Origin: Oscillospiraceae bacterium
Lineage (GTDB): Bacteria > Bacillota > Clostridia > Oscillospirales > Oscillospiraceae
Direction of reading: 5' to 3'
Assembly: GCA_020025715.1 (NCBI GenBank)
Contig: JAHHRQ010000011.1
Location: forward strand, 1-39,752
DNA: 39,752 nucleotides
Part shown: positions 31,010 to 38,898 of the stretch, in pieces
Layout: each line of letters begins with the position of its first letter
How positions within the stretch are numbered: position 1 is the stretch's first letter
The notes under the pieces: generated by a model
What the model saw: only the letters and a program-made list of their open reading frames with translations
The model's database searches: none
What the model was told of the DNA's origin: nothing
Translations under genes and position numbers: made by a program

Positions 31010-31960
31010 ATGGCAAATAAATCAAATTGTTCTTTCCGCACTTCCATCGGCGGTCAGGCGCTTATTGAGGGTATCCTTATGCGCGGTCCGAGGAAGCAGG
31101 CAATAGTATGCCGCACTAAAGACGGCCTTGTGGAAAAGGTGGAGGATATAACACCTCTTAAAGAAAAGTATCCCATACTGGGCTGGCCCCTTATAAGAGG
31201 CAGCGCCGTTTTCCTTTCATCCATGGTAAACGGTATGAAAGCTCTCACCTACTCAGCCGAGCTTCAGCCCGAAGAAGAACAGGAAGAGCCGGATAAGCTG
31301 GATAAATGGATTCAGAATCATTTCCCCGAGGAAAAGGCACAGAAGCTTATGATAGGCTCTGCCGTTGTACTCGGTATTCTGCTTTCCATGTTCCTGTTCA
31401 TTTTCCTGCCCGCCTTTGTGGTAGGTCTTATAAAGCCCCTTACTTCAAGCTATCTGCTCCGTAACCTTTCCGAGGGTGTTATGAGAGTTATCATTCTGCT
31501 GTGCTACATGTGGTTCTGCACCAGAGTTCCCGATGTGAAGCGTCTGTTCTCTTACCACGGTGCCGAGCACAAAACAATATTCTGTTACGAGCACGGCAAG
31601 GAGCTTACCGTTGCAAACGTAAGACCCGAGGGCCGTTTTCATCCCCGCTGCGGTACAAGCTTTCTGCTGGTAGTTGTGCTGGTAAGCGTTCTTGTAAACG
31701 CTTTTGTCCATGTAGATAATACTTTTCTTCGTATGCTCTGCCACCTGGCTCTTCTGCCTGTTGTTGTGGGCATCAGCTACGAAATCAACCGCTGGTGCGG
31801 TATGCACGATAACTTCTTATCTAAGTTTCTCTCTGCTCCCGGCAAATGGCTCCAGCACCTTACCACTTCCGAGCCTGACGACGGCATGATGGAATGTGCT
31901 ATCAGAGCCATGGAGCTTGTAATTCCCGAAGAAAAAGGCAGCGACCGCTGGGGTGCCTGA
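31010..31960 (+). CDS. yqhQ: DUF1385 (YqhQ-like) membrane protein
   Basis: 316 residues. It opens with SIGGQALIEGILMRGPRKQAI and carries the family motif SYHGAEHKTIFCYEHG, followed by RCGTSFL. At least four membrane helices are seen around residues 118-165 and 220-250. The family is widespread in Firmicutes, and its biochemical role is not established. It lies 22 nt after the histidine kinase with an AGGAGA site and precedes prmC, a neighbour it commonly has in Clostridia. A GCCCCGCGGGGC palindrome (31966-31977) follows its stop. Confidence 0.92.
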   Translation: MANKSNCSFRTSIGGQALIEGILMRGPRKQAIVCRTKDGLVEKVEDITPLKEKYPILGWPLIRGSAVFLSSMVNGMKALTYSAELQPEEEQEEPDKLDKWIQNHFPEEKAQKLMIGSAVVLGILLSMFLFIFLPAFVVGLIKPLTSSYLLRNLSEGVMRVIILLCYMWFCTRVPDVKRLFSYHGAEHKTIFCYEHGKELTVANVRPEGRFHPRCGTSFLLVVVLVSVLVNAFVHVDNTFLRMLCHLALLPVVVGISYEINRWCGMHDNFLSKFLSAPGKWLQHLTTSEPDDGMMECAIRAMELVIPEEKGSDRWGA

Positions 31961-31995
31961 TAAAAAGCCCCGCGGGGCAGAATGGAGAATAAGAC

Positions 31996-32850
31996 TTGAA
32001 AACATATAACGACATTTATCTGGAAGCCCGCAATGTACTGCGCAGCTGCGGCGTCGAGGGCTATAATCTTGAGGCAAAGCTGCTGGTTGCCCGCTCTGCC
32101 GGAAAAACTATGAATGAGCTTTTGAGAGATATGAACCTGTACACCACTCCCGCAGTTGAGGAAAAGGTAGTGGAATACACCGGCAGAAGACTCAGAGGCG
32201 AACCTGTCGCCTACATTACAGGCTCTTGGGAGTTTTACGGCCTGCCTATGATAGTAACTCCCGATGTACTTATCCCCCGCATGGACACCGAGCTTCTTGT
32301 TGACACTGCAAAGGAGCTTTTAATCGGCCACAAAATGGACGCCAGAATTCTGGATCTGTGCTGCGGCAGTGGCTGCATCACCTGCGCCGTAGGACATGAG
32401 CTTCCCGCAACCAAGCTTGTTGCTGTGGATATAAGCCCCAGTGCTCTGGAGGTATGCCGCAAAAACGTCAATTTAAACAGACTCAACACCAGAGTTATCT
32501 GTATGCAGGCAGACGCTCTTTCCTCCCCTCCTCTGGGAACCGGTCTTTTCGACATGGTAATTTCAAATCCTCCCTACATAAAGAGCAGCGAAATTAACAC
32601 TCTCGACAGCTCTGTTAAGGATTTTGAGCCTATCTGGGCTTTGGACGGCGGAGATGACGGACTGCGCTTCTACAAGGCTATAATCAAATACTGGAAATCC
32701 ATTATCCGTCCCGGCGGTTTCCTGCTCTTTGAAGTAGGTGAAGGACAGGCCGAGGACGTTATGGAAATGCTTCTCGCTGCCGGTTTCAGCTCCGCTGATA
32801 CCAGAAAAGACACAGGCGACGTTGACCGCGTTGTAATTGGCAGAAAGTGA
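31996..32850 (+). CDS. prmC: Release factor glutamine methyltransferase PrmC
   Basis: 284 residues, normal for PrmC. An N-terminal helical bundle precedes the SAM-binding domain with LDLCCGSGCITCAVG and the substrate-binding NPPY (VISNPPYIKSSE). PrmC methylates the glutamine of the GGQ motif in release factors. The start is TTG at 31996: GGAG stands 8 nt before it, and the next in-frame ATG would remove the conserved N-terminus. The prfA gene that often neighbours prmC is not next to it; recA is. Confidence 0.95.
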   Translation: MKTYNDIYLEARNVLRSCGVEGYNLEAKLLVARSAGKTMNELLRDMNLYTTPAVEEKVVEYTGRRLRGEPVAYITGSWEFYGLPMIVTPDVLIPRMDTELLVDTAKELLIGHKMDARILDLCCGSGCITCAVGHELPATKLVAVDISPSALEVCRKNVNLNRLNTRVICMQADALSSPPLGTGLFDMVISNPPYIKSSEINTLDSSVKDFEPIWALDGGDDGLRFYKAIIKYWKSIIRPGGFLLFEVGEGQAEDVMEMLLAAGFSSADTRKDTGDVDRVVIGRK

Positions 32851-32877
32851 AATCTTATTATATAAGGAGAAAACAAA

Positions 32878-33984
32878 ATGGCTGAAAAGAAGAAAACCGC
32901 CAAGGCAGCCCCTGCGCCTGCCGAAAGCGACAAGAAAAAAGCCCTTGAAACTGCGATAGCAAAAATAGAAAAAGATTACGGCAAAGGAACAATAATGCGT
33001 CTGGGTGACGATATTCCCGTAAACGTTGAGGCTCTTTCCACCGGCTCTCTGTCTTTGGATCTGGCCCTTGGCATAGGCGGTGTACCCAGAGGAAGAATTG
33101 TTGAGATTTACGGTCCTGAGGCATCAGGTAAAACCACCCTTGCCCTTCACGTTGTTGCCTCCGCCCAGAAGTGCGGCGGTGACGCAGCTTACATAGACGT
33201 TGAGCACGCCCTTGAGCCTGCATATGCAAGAGCTCTGGGTGTTGATATAGACAGCCTTCTTATTTCCCAGCCCGATACCGGTGAGCAGGCTCTTGATATT
33301 GCCGAATCTCTGGTTCGTTCCGGAGCTATTGATGTTCTGGTTGTGGACTCCGTTGCAGCTCTTATCCCCAGAGTTGAGCTTGAAGGCGAAGTGGGTGACA
33401 CCGTGGTCGGTGCTCTGGCAAGACTTATGTCTCAGGCCATGCGCCGTCTGGCAGGTGCAATCTCCAAGAATAACTGCACCGTTATCTTCATAAACCAGCT
33501 CCGTCAGAAGATCGGCGTTATGTACGGTAACCCCGAAACCACTCCCGGCGGTCTTGCACTTAAATACTACTCCTCCGTCAGAATAGACGTAAGACGTATT
33601 GAGACTCTTAAAAACGGATCTGAGATGATCGGCAACCGCACCAGAGCAAAAGTTGTTAAAAACAAGGTTGCTCCTCCCTTCCGTGAGGCAGAATTTGATA
33701 TTATTTACGGCGAAGGCATTTCCCGCGTTGGAGAAATTATTGACCTTGGCGTAAAGCTTGATATAATAGATAAGGCAGGCGCATGGTACACTATCAGAGA
33801 CCAGCACATTCAGGGCAAGGACGGCGTTAAGGATTACCTTAATGCAAACCCCGAGGTTGCAGAAGAAGTGGAGAAAGAAATCAAGGATAACTTCTTCAAG
33901 CTCATGAGCCCCCAGTCCAAGAAAGCCGCTCAGATTTCCGGCCGTGCCGTTGATGTAAGCGCCGCAGACTTTGACGGAGACTGA
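32878..33984 (+). CDS. recA: Recombinase RecA
   Basis: 368 residues. A short Lys/Ala-rich N-terminal extension (KKKTAKAAPAPAESDKKK) precedes the usual ALETAIAKIEKDYGKGTIMRLGD. Walker A GPEASGKTT is at 79-87. VDSVAALIP (Walker B), NQLRQKIGVMYGNPETTPGG (loop 2) and the C-terminal domain follow. RecA forms filaments on single-stranded DNA for homologous recombination and SOS induction. AAGGAG precedes the ATG. No CGAAC-N4-GTTCG-like LexA site is visible in the 27-nt gap upstream or in the operon leader at 29200-29270. Confidence 0.98.
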   Translation: MAEKKKTAKAAPAPAESDKKKALETAIAKIEKDYGKGTIMRLGDDIPVNVEALSTGSLSLDLALGIGGVPRGRIVEIYGPEASGKTTLALHVVASAQKCGGDAAYIDVEHALEPAYARALGVDIDSLLISQPDTGEQALDIAESLVRSGAIDVLVVDSVAALIPRVELEGEVGDTVVGALARLMSQAMRRLAGAISKNNCTVIFINQLRQKIGVMYGNPETTPGGLALKYYSSVRIDVRRIETLKNGSEMIGNRTRAKVVKNKVAPPFREAEFDIIYGEGISRVGEIIDLGVKLDIIDKAGAWYTIRDQHIQGKDGVKDYLNANPEVAEEVEKEIKDNFFKLMSPQSKKAAQISGRAVDVSAADFDGD

Positions 33985-33986
33985 TA

Positions 33987-34598
33987 ATGCTTGTAAGCGC
34001 CCTTAAACAAAGCTCCCCGGGCAGATTTAAAATAATTCTTGAGGACGGGGAGGAAATACGCTCCACCCTCAGCGCTATAACAGACTGCCGGCTTTACGCC
34101 GGAAAAGATTTGGACGCCGAGGCTCTCGAGGAAGTGCGCCGCTGCTCCATGCAGGCTTTAAGCCGTGAGCAGGCGCTGCAAATGGTATCCCGGAGACAGA
34201 TGTCCTGCAAGGAAATGCACGACAAGCTTATAATGAAGGGTGCCGACGAGGAAACCGCCCAATACTGCACCCATTGGCTTAAGGAGCGGGGCTTTCTTAA
34301 TGACGAAAGCTACTCAAAAGCCATAGTGCGCCACTATGCCGCAAAAGGCTACGGCAGAGCCCGCATTAAAGGCGAGCTTATAAAAAGAGGCATAGGAAGG
34401 GAGCTGCTTGAAACAGCTCTTGAAGAAATGCCTCAGCAGGATGAAAAAATAATAAAATACATTTCATCCCGGCTCAAAAACCGCAATGACCGGGATGAAA
34501 TCAGAAAACTCAGCGCCGCTTTATACCGCCGTGGCTATTCTTTTGATGAGATAAACAGGGCGTTTGAAAGTCTGGACGCGGAAATTGAGGAATACTGA
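33987..34598 (+). CDS. recX: RecA modulator RecX
   Basis: 203 residues. The three-helix repeats of RecX are visible: QALQMVSRRQMSCKEMHDKLIMKGADEE, then WLKERGFLNDESYSKAIVRHYAAKGYGRARIKGELIKRGI, then a third near the C-terminus. RecX binds RecA filaments and limits their growth. It starts 2 nt after the recA stop and shares its final A with the rimO ATG (TGATG), so the three are tightly coupled. Confidence 0.94.
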   Translation: MLVSALKQSSPGRFKIILEDGEEIRSTLSAITDCRLYAGKDLDAEALEEVRRCSMQALSREQALQMVSRRQMSCKEMHDKLIMKGADEETAQYCTHWLKERGFLNDESYSKAIVRHYAAKGYGRARIKGELIKRGIGRELLETALEEMPQQDEKIIKYISSRLKNRNDRDEIRKLSAALYRRGYSFDEINRAFESLDAEIEEY

Positions 34599-35914
34599 TG
34601 GAAAAACGCTTTGCACTAATTTCACTTGGCTGTCCCAAAAATCTGGTGAACAGCGAGCAGATGCTTTATCTGCTGGATGAGGCAGGTTACGCACTCTGCC
34701 CCGAACCCGAAGGCGCTGACTTTGCAATAGTCAACACCTGCGGTTTTATCGACTCTGCAAAATCAGAGGCTATCGACAACATTCTGCAGCTGGCTGAGCT
34801 TAAAGCTCAGGGTAAGCTTGGCGGCATTATTGTCACCGGCTGTCTCTCAGAGAGATACAAAGACTCTATTATGGATGAAATTCCCGAAATAGATGCCGTT
34901 CTCGGTGTTGGCAGCTACGGCGATATTGTAGAGGCCGCAGAAGCCGTCTGCAACAAGAAAACTCTCAGCCATTTTGCAAAAGACAGCAAGGCTGTGGATG
35001 AAATCCCCAGAATTGTCTCCACCGGCCCCAGCTGGGCATACCTGCGCATAGCAGAGGGCTGTAATAACTTCTGCTCCTTCTGTGCAATTCCCTACATTCG
35101 CGGGCGCTACCGTTCAAGAAGTATGGAAAATGTTCTGGAAGAGGCAAAGGATCTTGCAGCTCACGGCATTAAAGAGATAATCGTCATTGCTCAGGATATT
35201 ACCCTTTACGGTACCGACCTTTACGGAAAGCACTGTCTTGCAGAGCTTTGCCATAAGATTTCCGAAATCCCCGGTGTTGAGTGGATAAGACTTCATTACC
35301 TCTATCCCGACCAGTTCGACGATGAGCTTATTGATGAAATCGCAAACAATGATAAGATAGTTAAATATCTGGATATTCCTATTCAGCATATAAACAACAG
35401 AATACTGAAAACCATGAACCGCCGCGGCGACGGAGATGAAATCCGCGCACTTTTAAAGACTCTCCGCCAGCGCATCCCCGGTGTTGTAATCCGTACAAGT
35501 CTTATTGCCGGACTTCCCGGCGAGGGCGAGGCTGAATTCGAGGAGCTGTGTGAGTTCCTCCGAGAGGCCAGAATTGAACGCGCCGGAGTATTCCCCTTCT
35601 CTCCCGAGGAAGGCACTCCCGCTGCCAAAATGGAGCATGTTGATTACGAAGAAGCACAGCGCAGAGCAAATCTTATAATGGAGCTTCAGGCACCTATTAT
35701 GGATGATTTCTGCAACAGTTTCCTCGGCAAAACAATCAGAGTGCTCTGCGAATATTTCGATGAAGAGAGCAGCATGTTCGTCGGCAGAAGCTACGCCGAC
35801 TCCCCTGATATTGACGGTCAGGTTTATTTCAGAGGCGGCTGCCACGAGGGCGATATGGTAGATGTAAAGATTACAGACACCGAGGACGGAATATTATACG
35901 GCGAGGAGATATAA
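34598..35914 (+). CDS. rimO: Ribosomal protein S12 methylthiotransferase RimO
   Basis: 438 residues, normal for RimO. The N-terminal MTTase domain has Cys12, Cys48 and Cys82 for the auxiliary cluster. The radical SAM motif CNNFCSFC follows at 155-162. The TRAM domain ends the protein (about 370-438). It adds a methylthio group to an aspartate of ribosomal protein S12 with SAM and two Fe-S clusters. SLGCPKNLVNSE at the start separates RimO from MiaB. Its ATG overlaps the recX stop. Confidence 0.97.
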   Translation: MEKRFALISLGCPKNLVNSEQMLYLLDEAGYALCPEPEGADFAIVNTCGFIDSAKSEAIDNILQLAELKAQGKLGGIIVTGCLSERYKDSIMDEIPEIDAVLGVGSYGDIVEAAEAVCNKKTLSHFAKDSKAVDEIPRIVSTGPSWAYLRIAEGCNNFCSFCAIPYIRGRYRSRSMENVLEEAKDLAAHGIKEIIVIAQDITLYGTDLYGKHCLAELCHKISEIPGVEWIRLHYLYPDQFDDELIDEIANNDKIVKYLDIPIQHINNRILKTMNRRGDGDEIRALLKTLRQRIPGVVIRTSLIAGLPGEGEAEFEELCEFLREARIERAGVFPFSPEEGTPAAKMEHVDYEEAQRRANLIMELQAPIMDDFCNSFLGKTIRVLCEYFDEESSMFVGRSYADSPDIDGQVYFRGGCHEGDMVDVKITDTEDGILYGEEI

Positions 35915-35915
35915 A

Positions 35916-36434
35916 ATGAAAACTACTGCCAGTAAAATAACCATTTTAAGAATTGCACTTATTCCGGTATTTCTTCTGCTTGCATATAACGGCTATCAGT
36001 ACTGGGCATTTGCGGTTTTCGTAATCGCCTCCCTCTCCGATACTCTGGACGGCTATATCGCAAGACACTACAATCAGGTCACTAACTTCGGCAAGTTCAT
36101 GGACCCTCTGGCAGATAAAATGCTGGTTCTGTCCGCAATGTGCTTCATGGTTGAAAAGGGTCAGATGCCCGGATGGTGTGTTGCAATCGTTCTTTTCAGA
36201 GAGTTTGCCGTTTCCGGTCTGCGCCTTATCGCTGTTGAACAGAACCGTGTTATTGCCGCCGCATGGTCCGGCAAAATAAAGACCACCGTCACCATGATAG
36301 GTCTCTGCGCCATGCTTATTTTCCCCGATGTATCAGCACTTAATATCACCTGCATTATTTTAATTGTCGTCACCACCCTGTATTCAGGAATAGAATATTT
36401 CTACAAGAACAGGGACGTTCTGAAAGACGCTTGA
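35916..36434 (+). CDS. pgsA: CDP-diacylglycerol-glycerol-3-phosphate phosphatidyltransferase PgsA
   Basis: 172 residues with four to six membrane helices. The CDP-alcohol phosphatidyltransferase motif is complete: Asp42, Asp45-Gly46, Ala49-Arg50, Gly59, Asp63 and Asp67. It makes phosphatidylglycerol phosphate, the first step to phosphatidylglycerol. The ATG lies 1 nt after the rimO stop; GAGGAG within rimO serves as binding site. The rimO-pgsA order near recA is common in Firmicutes. Confidence 0.95.
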   Translation: MKTTASKITILRIALIPVFLLLAYNGYQYWAFAVFVIASLSDTLDGYIARHYNQVTNFGKFMDPLADKMLVLSAMCFMVEKGQMPGWCVAIVLFREFAVSGLRLIAVEQNRVIAAAWSGKIKTTVTMIGLCAMLIFPDVSALNITCIILIVVTTLYSGIEYFYKNRDVLKDA

Positions 36435-36452
36435 CGGCAGAAGGAGAAAAAT

Positions 36453-37904
36453 ATGATACTGTACAACTCTGCTACAAGAAAACGGGAGGAATTCGTTCCC
36501 AATCACCCCGACATTGTCAAAATGTATACCTGCGGTCCTACCGTTTACCACTTCGCACATATAGGAAACCTCCGTTCCTACATCATGGAGGATATTCTGG
36601 AAAAGCACCTTCGCTACTTAGGCTATAATGTAAAGCGCGTAATGAACATCACTGATGTCGGCCACCTTACCTCTGACGCTGACGAGGGTGAGGACAAGAT
36701 GCTCAAGGGTGCAAAGCGCGAGCACAAGACCGTTATGGAAATAGCTCAGTTCTACACCGACGCTTTCTTTGCCGACTGCGCAAAGCTCAACGTCAAGACC
36801 CCCGATGTTGTAGAGCCTGCCACCCACTGCATTGATGAATACATCAAAATAATCACCAAGCTCATGGATACCGGCTATGCCTATTTTGCAGGCGGCAACG
36901 TGTATTTTGATACCTCCAAGCTTGAAAAATACTATGTTTTCAATGACTTCAACGCTGACGATCTGGATGTAGGTGTCCGTGAAGGCGTTGAGGAGGACCC
37001 CAACAAGCGCTCCAAGAACGACTTCGTTCTCTGGTTCACTAAGTCCAAGTTTGAAGATCAGGCCCTGAAATGGGATTCTCCCTGGGGCGTCGGCTATCCG
37101 GGCTGGCACATTGAGTGCTCCGGTATATCCATGAAGCATCTGGGCGAGGATCTGGATATTCACTGCGGCGGTATTGATAACGCCTTCCCCCACCACACCA
37201 ACGAAATTGCCCAGTCCGAGGCATATCTGGGACACAAATGGTGCAACTACTGGATGCATGTTCTCCACCTGAACACCTCCAGCGGTAAGATGTCCAAATC
37301 CAGCGGAGAGTTTCTCACTGTTTCTCTCCTTGAGGAAAAGGGTTACGATCCTCTGTCCTACCGTTTCTTCTGCCTCCAGAGCCATTACAGAAAGAGCCTT
37401 GTTTTCACTTGGGAAAACCTTGATAACTCTCAGAAGAGCTACAACAAGCTTATTGCAAAAATTGCAGCTCTTAAGCCCGACGAGGGTGAAATGGATGAGG
37501 CCGCATTTGCAGCCCTTAAAGAGAAGTTCACCGCTGCTCTTGATAACGACCTTAACACTTCCCTTGCAATCACCGCACTGTACGATGTATTGAAGTACAA
37601 CACCAACGACTTTACAAAGCTTGCTGCTCTTGCAGACTTCGACCGCGTTCTCAGCCTTGATCTTATAAAGAAGGCAGACCGCAAGCGTGAGGATATGAAG
37701 AAGGAGCAGTTAAAAGCCGGCGAATTTACCATCGTTGCCGAAGACGGTACTGATGATGAAGAAATAAACGCCCTTATCATCGCAAGAAAGGAGGCAAAAA
37801 AGGCAAAAGACTTTGCCGAGGCAGATAGAATTCGCGATGAACTTAAAGGACGCGGAATAGAACTTACAGATATTCCCCACGGCGTCAAGTGGAAAAGAAT
37901 TTAA
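36453..37904 (+). CDS. cysS: Cysteinyl-tRNA synthetase
   Basis: 483 residues. Class I features: the HIGH-type HIGN (36-39) after the zinc-ligand CGPT (Cys27), HIECSG with further zinc ligands, and KMSKS at about 278-282 (GKMSKSSGEF). A C-terminal DALR-type helical region and a tail (KKAKDFAEADRIRDELKGRGIEL) complete it. It charges tRNA-Cys. AGAAGGAGA precedes the ATG. No T-box leader fits in the 18-nt gap to pgsA, so cysS is not controlled locally by one. Confidence 0.98.
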   Translation: MILYNSATRKREEFVPNHPDIVKMYTCGPTVYHFAHIGNLRSYIMEDILEKHLRYLGYNVKRVMNITDVGHLTSDADEGEDKMLKGAKREHKTVMEIAQFYTDAFFADCAKLNVKTPDVVEPATHCIDEYIKIITKLMDTGYAYFAGGNVYFDTSKLEKYYVFNDFNADDLDVGVREGVEEDPNKRSKNDFVLWFTKSKFEDQALKWDSPWGVGYPGWHIECSGISMKHLGEDLDIHCGGIDNAFPHHTNEIAQSEAYLGHKWCNYWMHVLHLNTSSGKMSKSSGEFLTVSLLEEKGYDPLSYRFFCLQSHYRKSLVFTWENLDNSQKSYNKLIAKIAALKPDEGEMDEAAFAALKEKFTAALDNDLNTSLAITALYDVLKYNTNDFTKLAALADFDRVLSLDLIKKADRKREDMKKEQLKAGEFTIVAEDGTDDEEINALIIARKEAKKAKDFAEADRIRDELKGRGIELTDIPHGVKWKRI

Positions 37905-37935
37905 AAAACTAAATTCTGAAAGGAAGCGTGTTCAA

Positions 37936-38496
37936 ATGCGTATAATGAAATTTGACCCCAAAATAAAAGCTCTGGTAGTTGAGGTAATGCAGAAATCCCG
38001 CTGTCAGCAGTACACTCCCGAAACTCTGTGCAAGCTTCAGAAGATTATTGAAACACAGTATTATTACTACTGGTGCATGGACATGAAGAAGGAAGAGTAC
38101 GCTGCCGACCTCTTCACAAATGATTTTGTTTATGACTGCTTTGGTGAGCAGGACATCAGCGGCAAAGGACAGGCAATGCGCTCAAAGTATGTGAACCGTA
38201 ACATGTGCACAATGCACATGAGCCACCAGCCTCTTATCTGGCTTATTGATGATAAGACTGCCCGCGGAATTTTCCTATATGAAGATCACCATACATATAA
38301 GGATAACACCACAGTTCAGAACTACTCTATATACTGCGATGACTTCCGCCTTTGCGATGACGGTCTCTGGCGCATAAGCAAAATGAGAATAGGCTTCCGC
38401 AAGATGGACGGCCAGTTCAAGGAAATGGAACCTCCCGTTGGCTGGGAACCCAAAACCATTGACCCATGGACTCCGGCTCAGGAAATGAATAAGTAA
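37936..38496 (+). CDS. NTF2-like (SnoaL-type) protein
   Basis: 186 residues. After an N-terminal helix pair, a YYYYWCMDMKKEEYAADLFT segment (42-61), FVYDCFG, MHMSHQPLIWLID, GIFLYEDHHTY and WRISKMRIGFRKMDG follow. This is the helix-then-curved-sheet pattern of the NTF2/SnoaL superfamily, which holds dehydratases, isomerases and ligand-binding proteins. The Asp in CMD and the His-rich strand would lie in the pocket. Function is unknown. It is the last gene of the ten-gene run, 31 nt after cysS, and is followed by a terminator. Confidence 0.75.
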   Translation: MRIMKFDPKIKALVVEVMQKSRCQQYTPETLCKLQKIIETQYYYYWCMDMKKEEYAADLFTNDFVYDCFGEQDISGKGQAMRSKYVNRNMCTMHMSHQPLIWLIDDKTARGIFLYEDHHTYKDNTTVQNYSIYCDDFRLCDDGLWRISKMRIGFRKMDGQFKEMEPPVGWEPKTIDPWTPAQEMNK

Positions 38497-38503
38497 AAAA
38501 TTA

Positions 38504-38539
38504 AAGCCTGTGAGACTTCTTAATCTGTCTCACAGGCTT
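38504..38539 (+). terminator. Terminator of the ten-gene recA region
   Basis: A perfect 13-bp stem, AAGCCTGTGAGAC (38504-38516) with GTCTCACAGGCTT (38527-38539), has a 10-nt loop. The T-tract after it is weak (CTGCTTTATATT). Confidence 0.8.
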
Positions 38540-38835
38540 CTGCTTTATATTAAATACTTTACCTCCGCTATACTTATAAAATTATTACGTTTCCACTTGT
38601 TTTTGTACCACTGCTACATGCAGAATGTTTTACCTGTTTTTTCTCCACGTCACACAGAACATATTTTCACTTAGCAGCGGATACATAATGTTGTACTTTT
38701 TTGCAAAGAGCCATATAAATGCTGCTCGAAAAGCTTAGATAATTTTCAGCAGTGATATATAGATTCAGTCCTTTGTTTTAGTTTTAATCTCCAAGTAACG
38801 TTAACCTTTTTCGTTATTTAGTTTTAAATAAAGTT
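38540..38835. other. AT-rich intergenic stretch between convergent genes
   Basis: I see no open frame with a ribosome binding site, no repeat and no recognisable RNA gene. It lies between two convergent terminators, so it is probably non-coding spacer. Confidence 0.6.
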
Positions 38836-38867
38836 AAATCCGGAACTTCATCGGAAGCTCCGGATTT
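38836..38867 (-). terminator. Terminator of the DUF1002 gene
   Basis: AAATCCGGA (38836-38844) pairs with TCCGGATTT (38859-38867), with an inner CTTC/GAAG helix over an ATCG loop. On the minus strand it is followed by AACTTTATTT. It lies 31 nt after the stop codon. Confidence 0.7.
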
Positions 38868-38898
38868 TAAGCATGGTATTAAATTGCTCAATGTTAAA

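Noticed and set aside
31966..31977. GCCCCGCGGGGC palindrome between yqhQ and prmC as a terminator
   Set aside because: A perfect palindrome with no loop and no T-run; the genes around it are closely spaced in one direction.
36435..36452. T-box riboswitch before cysS
   Set aside because: Only 18 nt separate pgsA and cysS, which is far too short.
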